43,917 nt of DNA from contig JANQGC010000084.1 of the NCBI GenBank assembly GCA_028277515.1, positions 1 to 43,917 of the forward strand, in the 5' to 3' direction. Source of the DNA: Anaerolineae bacterium (GTDB lineage: Bacteria > Chloroflexota > Anaerolineae > Promineifilales > Promineifilaceae). Below, piece after piece: positions 16,619-25,107 of this stretch. The number at the start of each line of letters is the position of its first letter. Positions within the stretch are counted from its first letter, which is position 1. Made by a program: the position numbers and the translations under genes. The notes below the pieces were generated by a model. That model was not told the origin of the DNA and ran no database searches. It saw only the letters and a program-made list of their open reading frames with translations.

Positions 16619-17464
16619 TCAACCGTCTCTTGGACGCTTTTTCGATGATGGCGCTAACCAGATTGTAGCGACCGTTTTGATCATTTCTTGCGTGCATGCA
16701 ATTTCCCTCACATGGGGCAGTCGTTCGCATGTGGACAGAAGCACCTGGAACCAGTGAATTTGCCATCGTTCCCGATGGTATGCGTAATGCAATTCAGTTA
16801 TTTTGTCAAGACGTGAGTAAAATAGCACGGCGGGTGCCTCTAACGCAACGCTGCTCACAAAACCTGCAATACTCACGGAGACATTACCCTTCAATGCCTC
16901 ACTCACACTGAAGATAATCAACCCCAAACCTAAGATCGCACTGCTCAGAGCGGCATATTGATAAAAGTTCACCTGTTTGCGTGCTGTGGCATGATCCTGA
17001 TCTATTTGCTGCTTGACTCCGCTCAATTGCCACATCCACTGTTGATGTCGATACCATTGGGTAAATCCAGTCCTGATCGCTTGAATAAGCGCTTCCGGTC
17101 CCTCACGTTTGTCAACGAAGGCAATAACTGAGGGCAGGTCATCCTGACCGAATCCCGTTAATTCTCGCAAATCACCTAAGCGGACAGGATGACCAGTCAA
17201 AACTATTTTGGGAATGTGGCGCAGATCAAAATTGCTCGCCAATTTTAGCCCGCTGAAATCTCTTTTGTTATCATTATCTTTGAGCCTCATATCGATCAGT
17301 GCCATATCAACATACAGCTCTGAATCTGACAGCTTCTCAAGGGCTTCTTCAGGGGTCTTGACTTCTATGAGCGTAAATCCTGCCTTCTCCAAATGCGATC
17401 TGTACGACTCCCGAAATGAATCTTCATCTTCAACCCAAAGCAATACGTATTTATCGCTCACCAT
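16619..17464 (-). CDS. Receiver-domain protein with a two-helix membrane module
   Basis: The 281-aa product has a receiver domain at residues 5-130 (acidic pair in WVEDED, phosphoacceptor D58 in ALIDMR, T90, K119). Residues 140-165 are a polar helix, followed by two transmembrane segments at about 169-187 and 196-216, then an amphipathic helix. The TM pair with flanking helices recalls TRADD-N-associated membrane modules of prokaryotic conflict systems, though this is tentative. A receiver fused to a membrane hairpin with no enzymatic output is unusual. GGGAGG sits only 2 nt before the ATG; the adjacent GTG (17461) has better spacing and may be the real start. It lies 12 nt from both neighbours, so co-transcription is near certain. 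Confidence 0.72.
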   Translation of the reverse strand: MVSDKYVLLWVEDEDSFRESYRSHLEKAGFTLIEVKTPEEALEKLSDSELYVDMALIDMRLKDNDNKRDFSGLKLASNFDLRHIPKIVLTGHPVRLGDLRELTGFGQDDLPSVIAFVDKREGPEALIQAIRTGFTQWYRHQQWMWQLSGVKQQIDQDHATARKQVNFYQYAALSSAILGLGLIIFSVSEALKGNVSVSIAGFVSSVALEAPAVLFYSRLDKITELHYAYHRERWQIHWFQVLLSTCERLPHVREIACTQEMIKTVATIWLAPSSKKRPRDG

Positions 17465-17476
17465 TTCCTCCCTAAT

Positions 17477-20400
17477 TTAATTACTTTTTTGTTCAATGGG
17501 TAATTGCACGATAAATCTTGCTCCATCGGGATAGGCTGCATCGCAATCAATCATGCCCCCAGAAGCTTGTACAATTGCATCGGCCTGCATTAAGCCCACA
17601 CCTGCGCCTTTTTCACCTACCTTCTTCTCTGTTCTCTTTTTGAACATGTGCTGCTGGACGTTTTCAGGAACACCGCAGCCATTATCTTCAAAGGAGATGA
17701 GCACGTGTTGATCTTCAATGACCGTGCTCACTTTGAAATAGCCACTCTGCTTTCGTTTGCGCCGTATGGCTTCGATGCTGTTTTCGCTGAGGATCGTGAA
17801 CAGGGTACGTAACCAATAGCGACTCGCACGAACAGTTACATCTTCGTTGGCTTTCAGTTCCAGTTGGAGGGCAATCTTATCTCTTTTTGCGTGTGTTTTG
17901 TTTTCCCAATTTTTGAAGTGTTTGCGCAACTCATCGTTAATTTTCAGCGATATAACACCTTTGTCAGAAGAGAGGAGCTCTGTGGGGGAAAGAGCCTCCA
18001 CCTCGTGAACAACTTCTTCTAATCTTTCTAAAGGTTGCATTGCCTTATGCTCGCCTGCGGACTCTATTGCATTACGCAGTGTTAAGAGATCGGCTTTTGC
18101 AATACCAACGATACGGCCGATTTTGTGTCTCCATCCGCTGAAAACCATCTCCATCCAATCGAGTGCATTTTGTGAGCCGACATATCCCTTGATTTGCTTC
18201 ATCTCCGCAACATGCTGGGCATTGCGAATCGCTACGGCGGCTTGGGCAGCCAATGCTTTGAGAGCGTCGTCGTGGTGTTCGGTAAAGGCATCAATTAATT
18301 CGTGTTCGACCACAATAAACCCAATTATTTCCTCTTGGGATTTGATGCAAATCGTCATGGCGGAACGGGTTTCGGCATGTGTCGGTAGATAGTCAGTGTC
18401 TTCTTGCACATCGGCTACCCGTTGGCTCTTGCCCTCTCTAAAGGCACGTCCTGTAATACCATAGCGGCCGTTGTGCTTATCGCTGCCATTTTCCCAATCA
18501 ATATGTTTGCCTAATCTGTCATATATCTCACTCAATTTTTGTGGGGGATAGGCAGATACGATTTTCCCTACGCTGCCATCGGTAAGCAGAATGTCTGCGA
18601 ATAAAGCGTCTTTTTCTTGTGCTTTTGCCAATCGCCAAGCCTGTTTTGCTATCGTGTCCAAAACCTCCTTGAGTTCCAGAGAACCCATGACAGCTACACC
18701 GGCTTGCCTGAGCGCTCGCAGCGTTTCTGTTGTCCATTTCTCCCGTTCGTAGAGACGTGCATCGTGGATGGCAACGGCCGCTTGATCGGCAAATAGTTGG
18801 ATATTGTCAACATCTTCACCCGAAAAGTCACGCTTGTGGCGAAAGTTGATAAACAAGACGCCCACAGATTCACCATAAGCTTTGAGCGGTATGGCGATCA
18901 GCGACTTGATCTGCTCATCTCTGCAAAATCGCCGCTCTCGAAAGTAGGGGTCTGTGGCTGTGTCAGGGCAGATGTAAGGTTCCTCACGTTCGAGCATCTC
19001 GAAAACAATAGAATCGTTGCCGTCGTCCTCTGAGCGGCTCACAAGTTCTTCATGCCAAACCCCGCGCATTCTGGGTGGATGATCAAAGCGTTCATTCTCG
19101 GCATCATAAGCATCAAGCACAACGGCATCACAGCCAAGAACGTCGATTGCACCATCGACGACAGCCGTGAGGGTCTTTTCCAACCCCTCCTCGACGCTCA
19201 AACGGGCGATGCGTTTGGTCGTTCCCAGAGCGTGTTGCACCTGCTCCAACAAGCGCGCTTTCTTGAGAGCGACAGCCGCATGGTTGGCAAAGGTGATAAT
19301 ATTTTGTCTTTCATCACGGTTAAAGTCGCGTGGATTTTCATAGTTGACAAACAAAACGCCCAGCTTTTCATCGCCGACATGCAGGCAAATGCCTTGAAAG
19401 CTGCCCACACCGGTCTCTGTCAGCAGATCACTGGTGACCCGACCCAGGAATTTGTATGCTTCGTGGTCAGTTGCATCTTCAACCTCGACATAGCCCTCTT
19501 TAAGTACCTCAAAAGTCGTCTGACCGGGTTGGGGATCATTTCTGCGGAATTTTTCCCAATCGTCGATCCCTACGGAAACGGACTCACTTGGAACGAATTC
19601 GCCGCGCATATCGTCATAGGCCCAGATTGCGGCCGATTTTGCATAGAGAACGATGCGGGCACTCTCCACAATCTGCCGCAGCACTGCATCAACACTGTCA
19701 GTACTGGAGATGGCATCAGCCGCTTTTTGCATGTGCTCCAAAGTTTGGATTTTGCGGGCTTGATCATAAGCTACAGCGGCTTGAGCAGCGAAAAGTTGCA
19801 AGGTAACAACTTCTGCGTCCTTTAAGACATGTGGTTGTGCGTAATGTACCCACATGACGCCGATTCGCTCTTCGCGCACCGTGAACGGTAGGCAAATGGC
19901 CGCTTTCGCACTCCGCTCGCGCATGAGTGGATTGATATCTGGGTCACCAGCGGTATTTTCGCAAATATAGGGTTCACCAGTTTGCTTGACACGTGCGGAG
20001 ACTCCATTCTTACGGACTATTTTATCGACATCTGCCGTCCAATCTTCACCTATGAAATGAAGAGCCTTGGCTCGATTCTGATTGTCCAATAAAATTACCC
20101 CAGCATTGAGCGCCTCATTGAGTGCACGAGCATGCTCAATAGCTGTCTCAAGGACTGTTTGCGGATTCTCAGCGACTGCGAGCGCAGTACTGGCCTCAAA
20201 TGATTCTCGGAGTTTTTGCCATGCTAGTTGCTCGCCTTCGATCAATCTTGAATTCTTGAGGGCAATGGCAGCATGATCTGCAAACATACATAGGAGGCGG
20301 ACATCATCTACTGAAAATTGCCGCCCTACTTCGTCCTCTACATATAGCACTCCAATAACTTCATTGCGCCATTTCAATGGTACTTCAAGGATCGCCTCAA

Positions 20401-22636
20401 ATGGGCGTCTATCATCGTACTTCTTATTCCGCTCCTCCCAATTCGCATAATCGTCCACGGTCATATACGGAAGCCCAGACAGTATTAATTTTCCTGCCAT
20501 ACCTTCACCCAGTTGCAGGGTAAAATCAACTATGGATGCATACTTCTTTGAGCGATCGGCAATCACTGTAAGCGTTTCTTGCAAGGTATCGTATTCGTAA
20601 ATGCCCCCGCTGTGTGCACCTAATAAGTTGGTGGCGCGTTCAATTATCCTCTCAATCAGCGCTTGCCCCTCAGCTTTTGCCAGTTCTTTGGCTTCTCTAT
20701 CGATCTTCTGCAGTTGCTGCGCTTGCTGCTGCGTTTGTTCCAGCAACTGTGCCTTGTTGAGCGCAATGGCGGCTGTGTTGGACAATGTGATCAGGGATTG
20801 CACAGTTTCATCATCAATTGGGGCAGTGGTGAATTTGTTGTCGGCAACCAATATGCCGATAACCTCTCCCTCTGAACGCAAAGTCGTGATGATGAAGGGA
20901 GCCTGCGGCTCAAATTTTTCGCGAAAGATGGCAGGCAGCCACTGCATCTCAGCCGCAGAGTGCAAGATAAAGTGGTCGTCCAGTCGGACAGCTTTGGAGA
21001 AGAAATCATGAGATTGGGCGTCGATTGGTATGCTCAGTTCGCGTATGCGCTCTCCAATTGGTGTGAGAGGAAAATCACGTTCTTTTACTCGTTCGCGAAA
21101 GGCTTTGATGTCAGTGAGTTGCTGCTCTTCGATCTCCTGCCATACTTTCTGATTTTTTTGCGGTTCAAGGTCACCGACGCCCATAGCACCGACCAACACA
21201 TTTTTTTCCGTATCACGCGTAAATAATGCGGCGCGGTTGAAACCAAGTCCGAAACCGGCTGTGATAGCTGTCAAAATCAAGTAGATCGTCTCGTCTTTGT
21301 TATCGGCCGATTGAATTGCGTCAGTAATGCTCTGCTGCAGACGCGATTGACTGAACAGACGTTTCTGAACAGTAATGTCCTCAAAATGACCCAGCGCGCC
21401 GCGATGTTTACCCCAATGGTCGTAAAGCCAACTGCTGGATAAGCGCACTGGAATTATCTGTCCAGCCTTGGTGCGCAGGTATGTTTCGTGCTCAGTAAGG
21501 CGGTTATTGGGCGATTCCCGCAAACGACTGCCGATGATGCTAGCCTCTTTGGGATTTTCAAATAGTCGGGTGACCTTTTGACCGATTATGTCTTTTGCTG
21601 TGTAGTCCAATAACTCTTCGGCACGCCTGTTAAATGCAGTGATGTACCCTTCGCGATCATTAGCCACGATGGCGACCGGTGAGTAGGTTGTCAAGCGCTG
21701 TGTCTCTTCAAATTGCAGCGCGTTGTCGATGGCAGAGGCCGCTTGTGTCGTCAATATGCGGCATAATGCAATATCGTCTTGATCGAAGTGTCGTGTGTTG
21801 CCGATAGAATCCAGACTAAAGGAGCCTAATGTTTTACCCTGGAAGACGGCCGGCATGATCACTAATGATCGAATATCAAACGCTAATAATAGCTCACGAA
21901 CTTCACCCAAGGGTGTATAGCTACCGACATCAGCTACCTCAATATATTTTTGACTCCGAATAAGCTCCTGTTCTGCTGGTACGCTCAATGAAATAGATTG
22001 TCCCTTGAGACCTATTTCAGGAAACTCAGCAGCAACACGACCATGCTGATAACTCTCGTCAAAAAGCACAAAACCACTGTGATCCACCTCAAACAAATCC
22101 ACGACAGACTGACAAAGTATGTCCAAGGTCTCCTGTAGAACGAGTTTTTCGTTCAAATTCTCGGAAACCTGGCGAATGATGTCCAGTTTGTGTTTTTCGC
22201 GCGCGACCTTTTTCAGGCGTCCCATCTCGGCCGCCTGCCGTATCAGGTGGCCTATCTCATCAGGATCAAACGAGGCCTTGCTCAGAAAACGGAATGCCCC
22301 TTGTTCTATCGCCTGCCAATCTTTTTCCAGGCCCCAGCCGGTTAACAGGATAAACTCTGTATAGCGGCTGATGTCTTGAATGGCTCGCATCAGGTCGAGA
22401 CCTAGGCTTTCGGGTTGGGCATCTTCAGATTTAGCCTCCGCAGAACGTAGTAGCAAATTGTCGATCAAAGCCACATCAAACGGCCTTTGACTGTTATGTA
22501 CCGCCTCCAGCGCCGCATCGTATGTTGCTTCTGCAATTACGGTATAACCAAAATTATCGTGCAAATAGTCTGCGAGTGGACTACGCATACTAGCTTCATC
22601 ATCAACCAGCAAAACCAAAAGGGGTTGTTCGGTCAT
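17477..22636 (-). CDS. Giant REC-GAF-PAS-multi-GAF histidine kinase
   Basis: This 1719-aa soluble protein carries a receiver (residues 5-135, D59), GAF (150-305), PAS (310-425), then six more GAF-like domains (about 430-635, 645-800, 815-960, 965-1130, 1140-1290, 1305-1475) and a kinase module. The probable H-box is GWRHKIGRI (H1504). The ATPase part has an N-box (SENSIEAI), DNGCGV and GEKGAGVGL. No transmembrane segment is present, so signals are cytosolic. Repeated ends such as FADQAAVAI/FANHAAVAL show that the GAFs arose by internal duplication. GAF ligands (cyclic nucleotides, haem, bilins) cannot be told; no clear bilin-binding Cys motif was spotted. It is second in the operon, 13 nt after the S1-kinase gene. 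Confidence 0.85.
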   Translation of the reverse strand: MTEQPLLVLLVDDEASMRSPLADYLHDNFGYTVIAEATYDAALEAVHNSQRPFDVALIDNLLLRSAEAKSEDAQPESLGLDLMRAIQDISRYTEFILLTGWGLEKDWQAIEQGAFRFLSKASFDPDEIGHLIRQAAEMGRLKKVAREKHKLDIIRQVSENLNEKLVLQETLDILCQSVVDLFEVDHSGFVLFDESYQHGRVAAEFPEIGLKGQSISLSVPAEQELIRSQKYIEVADVGSYTPLGEVRELLLAFDIRSLVIMPAVFQGKTLGSFSLDSIGNTRHFDQDDIALCRILTTQAASAIDNALQFEETQRLTTYSPVAIVANDREGYITAFNRRAEELLDYTAKDIIGQKVTRLFENPKEASIIGSRLRESPNNRLTEHETYLRTKAGQIIPVRLSSSWLYDHWGKHRGALGHFEDITVQKRLFSQSRLQQSITDAIQSADNKDETIYLILTAITAGFGLGFNRAALFTRDTEKNVLVGAMGVGDLEPQKNQKVWQEIEEQQLTDIKAFRERVKERDFPLTPIGERIRELSIPIDAQSHDFFSKAVRLDDHFILHSAAEMQWLPAIFREKFEPQAPFIITTLRSEGEVIGILVADNKFTTAPIDDETVQSLITLSNTAAIALNKAQLLEQTQQQAQQLQKIDREAKELAKAEGQALIERIIERATNLLGAHSGGIYEYDTLQETLTVIADRSKKYASIVDFTLQLGEGMAGKLILSGLPYMTVDDYANWEERNKKYDDRRPFEAILEVPLKWRNEVIGVLYVEDEVGRQFSVDDVRLLCMFADHAAIALKNSRLIEGEQLAWQKLRESFEASTALAVAENPQTVLETAIEHARALNEALNAGVILLDNQNRAKALHFIGEDWTADVDKIVRKNGVSARVKQTGEPYICENTAGDPDINPLMRERSAKAAICLPFTVREERIGVMWVHYAQPHVLKDAEVVTLQLFAAQAAVAYDQARKIQTLEHMQKAADAISSTDSVDAVLRQIVESARIVLYAKSAAIWAYDDMRGEFVPSESVSVGIDDWEKFRRNDPQPGQTTFEVLKEGYVEVEDATDHEAYKFLGRVTSDLLTETGVGSFQGICLHVGDEKLGVLFVNYENPRDFNRDERQNIITFANHAAVALKKARLLEQVQHALGTTKRIARLSVEEGLEKTLTAVVDGAIDVLGCDAVVLDAYDAENERFDHPPRMRGVWHEELVSRSEDDGNDSIVFEMLEREEPYICPDTATDPYFRERRFCRDEQIKSLIAIPLKAYGESVGVLFINFRHKRDFSGEDVDNIQLFADQAAVAIHDARLYEREKWTTETLRALRQAGVAVMGSLELKEVLDTIAKQAWRLAKAQEKDALFADILLTDGSVGKIVSAYPPQKLSEIYDRLGKHIDWENGSDKHNGRYGITGRAFREGKSQRVADVQEDTDYLPTHAETRSAMTICIKSQEEIIGFIVVEHELIDAFTEHHDDALKALAAQAAVAIRNAQHVAEMKQIKGYVGSQNALDWMEMVFSGWRHKIGRIVGIAKADLLTLRNAIESAGEHKAMQPLERLEEVVHEVEALSPTELLSSDKGVISLKINDELRKHFKNWENKTHAKRDKIALQLELKANEDVTVRASRYWLRTLFTILSENSIEAIRRKRKQSGYFKVSTVIEDQHVLISFEDNGCGVPENVQQHMFKKRTEKKVGEKGAGVGLMQADAIVQASGGMIDCDAAYPDGARFIVQLPIEQKSN

Positions 22637-22649
22637 TTGCTTCTTCTCC

Positions 22650-24890
22650 CTATGTCACAATCAGCAATTCAATCTGAAATGTCGTTCCCAACTGGATTGG
22701 GCTGCTTTCAATATAGAGTCGCCCCCCAAAAGCTTCAACCAGACTGCGGGCAATGTAAAGTCCTTGCCCCGATCCTTCATCACGGGTTGTGTAGCCCAGC
22801 TTGAACACATCATCCCACAAACTACGATGAATCCCCGGGCCGTTGTCCATCACTTCAATACGCAGAAACGATTGCCCCTCAACGTGCACCGGCTCTGTCC
22901 CAATACGGATCACGCCATTGCTGGGTCGGATCGTCGAGATGTGCTGCACAGCGTTGAGCATCAGATTAAGCAGCACCTGGTGTAAGGCGATCGTATCCCC
23001 TCTGACGCGCGGCAAATCGCCTGATTCGTCGATCATGATGGTGACATTGTGATGGGCAGCCAGCGCCGCGATCACGGCTTCGGTACGCCACAACGCCTCG
23101 CCCACATCGGCCAAACCCATTCCGTCGAGATGCATCAACTCCTGGAACAACTCCGTCGTTTTACGCAAATCCCTTACCGTCTCCATCACATTGGTCAACG
23201 TCTCCTGCATTTGCTGATAAGCCTCTGAGACAGCCAACCCAGGAACATCTGCCGGCAAATTGCCACAGTCCGTGTGGAGGTTGCGTAGCTTCAGGCTAAT
23301 GATCGACAATTTGTTATTGACTTCATGGCGTAAACCGGCCGCCACTTGCCCGCCCAACAATAACGAGTTGAGTTGTTGCATCCGCTGCGCAAAGTGATCC
23401 TGCTCGACAATCGTAGCTGCCAGGGCTGCTGACGCTTGTGCATCACGAACGCGATAGCGATGAAAGGCTCCGGGGTCATTGTGAAACAGGAAAAGGGAGT
23501 AATCAGGATTGGTCTGCAAGGGCAGTGGCGCGCCGATACATGAACAAAAATGCAACAGCGGCGACAACTTCTCAAACTGTTTTCTCTTTTCGGGTGTATG
23601 GGCGTGATTTTCCAGTATCGGCCGCTGCTCGCGAATGACATCGCCCACCGGACTTTGCAGTAATCCGTTGAGTGCCCCAGAGTTAAATGTTTGACGGCCA
23701 GCATCAGCGATGATAGAAACCTTGTTTGATATCGGGTCGAGGTGGAAAATAATAGCTTTGTGCGCCTGAGTCGTATCAAGCAGAGCGTGCAACACGTGGA
23801 CCAGGCGTTTGTCCAGCGTGCCGCTGGCCGGTAGGTAAGGCACCATCAATGTTTCGTCCTCCGATACGCTTTCTGGAGGAGCCTCGGCACGCCACGGGAT
23901 TAGCTCACCGGTCTCGATCTGGCGCAACACGCTCACAACATCGGCTGCATCGAATGGCTTGGGCACAACTGCGATAGCCCCAACCCGCTCGATATCAGCC
24001 GATCGGGCTGCCAATATATCAGGGCTGCTCATCACCACAACGGCCGTATCTTCCAGTTGTGCCGCCATTTCAGTTACAAAATCTAATCCGTCTGTCCGGT
24101 CCACTTGAATATCCACCACCAAAACCGCGTAAGACCGTTGCCCCAACGCTTCACGTGCCATATTAAAGTCAATTGCCCCCAGGGCTGTATACCCCACATG
24201 GTTCAAGTGACGGACCAATGGCTCACAGATTTCGACTTCATTCTCCAGTATTAAGACGGGGCCGAGGGTGGGTGTCAAGACCGGAACAGGCGTTGGTACA
24301 GGCTCGTGTGGCGGATCAGTCAAACTCGCTTGACTTTCTGGTTGTATCCGCTGCCAGACGTCAGTGGCGGTATCGATCTGCTGGATCCGCTGCCGCATGC
24401 TCAAACGAACATGACGTTCCTTGTGGTTGATCCGCGTGATAACGGCCTCGACCTGGTCGCCCACCCACACAATATCTTCAGGTTTATCTATAGGGCGATT
24501 GGTGAGTTGATCGCATGTTATAAGCCCATCTACTCCGGGCAGGATTTCGACAAACGCCCCAAACGGCTCCAAGCTTTTGACGACACCATGTACGAGCTGC
24601 CCGATGGTCTTTTCCTTAACAAACGAATCCCATGGATCGGGCGTGGTATCTTTGAGACTCAAGCGCAGGGAGCGTTCGCTAGTGGGCAACTCCATTACAA
24701 TTGCCGGAACCACCTGGCCTGCATGCACCACCTCCCGCGGATCGCGGATGCCGCCCCAGGCTACATCTCGACGGTGGATATATCCAGTGGAACCATCTTC
24801 CAACCGGACAAACACAGCGTATGGCAGAACATTCTCAATAACAACTTCTAGCTGCTGCCCAATTGCGTATGGGGCGTTTTTCTGTGTCAT
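22650..24890 (-). CDS. S1-S1-REC-GAF-histidine kinase
   Basis: This 746-aa protein starts with two S1-type OB-fold domains (residues 8-80, VLPYAVFVRLEDGSTGYIHR; and 95-170, SLEPFGAFVEILPGVDGLI). A Pro/Val-rich linker (190-208) leads to a receiver (210-325, D260, K311), a GAF-like domain (345-495) and a kinase: H-box GLRHEVNNKLS (H522), N-box NLMLNAVQH, MDNGPGI and GSGQGLYIARSL. S1 domains usually bind RNA or single-stranded nucleic acid, so the protein could sense or be tethered to RNA or ribosomes. The fusion to a histidine kinase is rare in my knowledge. It is the first gene of the operon. No clear ribosome-binding site precedes the ATG. Confidence 0.82.
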   Translation of the reverse strand: MTQKNAPYAIGQQLEVVIENVLPYAVFVRLEDGSTGYIHRRDVAWGGIRDPREVVHAGQVVPAIVMELPTSERSLRLSLKDTTPDPWDSFVKEKTIGQLVHGVVKSLEPFGAFVEILPGVDGLITCDQLTNRPIDKPEDIVWVGDQVEAVITRINHKERHVRLSMRQRIQQIDTATDVWQRIQPESQASLTDPPHEPVPTPVPVLTPTLGPVLILENEVEICEPLVRHLNHVGYTALGAIDFNMAREALGQRSYAVLVVDIQVDRTDGLDFVTEMAAQLEDTAVVVMSSPDILAARSADIERVGAIAVVPKPFDAADVVSVLRQIETGELIPWRAEAPPESVSEDETLMVPYLPASGTLDKRLVHVLHALLDTTQAHKAIIFHLDPISNKVSIIADAGRQTFNSGALNGLLQSPVGDVIREQRPILENHAHTPEKRKQFEKLSPLLHFCSCIGAPLPLQTNPDYSLFLFHNDPGAFHRYRVRDAQASAALAATIVEQDHFAQRMQQLNSLLLGGQVAAGLRHEVNNKLSIISLKLRNLHTDCGNLPADVPGLAVSEAYQQMQETLTNVMETVRDLRKTTELFQELMHLDGMGLADVGEALWRTEAVIAALAAHHNVTIMIDESGDLPRVRGDTIALHQVLLNLMLNAVQHISTIRPSNGVIRIGTEPVHVEGQSFLRIEVMDNGPGIHRSLWDDVFKLGYTTRDEGSGQGLYIARSLVEAFGGRLYIESSPIQLGTTFQIELLIVT

Positions 24891-24935
24891 AATAACGAAG
24901 CTTTGACTATTACCTTAGATAAATCAGTGCATGCG

Positions 24936-24965
24936 AATGTAATCCTTAGCTTAACATGAAAACAA
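24936..24965 (-). promoter_or_regulatory. Candidate promoter of the four-gene signalling operon
   Basis: On the minus strand TTGTTT (24965-24960) and TACATT (24941-24936) are 18 bp apart, giving a start near 24929 and a leader of about 40 nt. Both hexamers are weak, as expected for an activator-dependent promoter. Confidence 0.35.
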
Positions 24966-24972
24966 GTAATAA

Positions 24973-25006
24973 AACTCACAATAAATGAGCAATTAACTCA
25001 CAATAA
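24973..25006 (-). promoter_or_regulatory. Two 12-bp direct repeats, 22-bp period, upstream of the signalling operon
   Basis: TTATTGTGAGTT (minus strand) occurs exactly at 25006-24995 and 24984-24973. The 22-bp period is two helical turns, and the pair lies just upstream of the candidate -35. OmpR/PhoB-type winged helices bind head-to-tail direct repeats in this position, so the operon's own REC-winged-helix protein is a natural candidate activator. Confidence 0.5.
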
Positions 25007-25107
25007 GGAGACCAGTCCAACCCACTTCCTAAATCATAACTCAACATCATTCTCCTTCCTGAGCCGCCACGTTATCTTTAATTTGTCAAGGTTGGAGGTT
25101 CCCCAGC

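Noticed and set aside
19052..19825. 257-codon open frame antisense to the multi-GAF kinase
   Set aside because: It overlaps conserved GAF coding sequence on the other strand and resembles no protein family.
24306..24851. 181-codon open frame antisense to the S1 domains
   Set aside because: It is a shadow of the S1-kinase gene, with no start signals.
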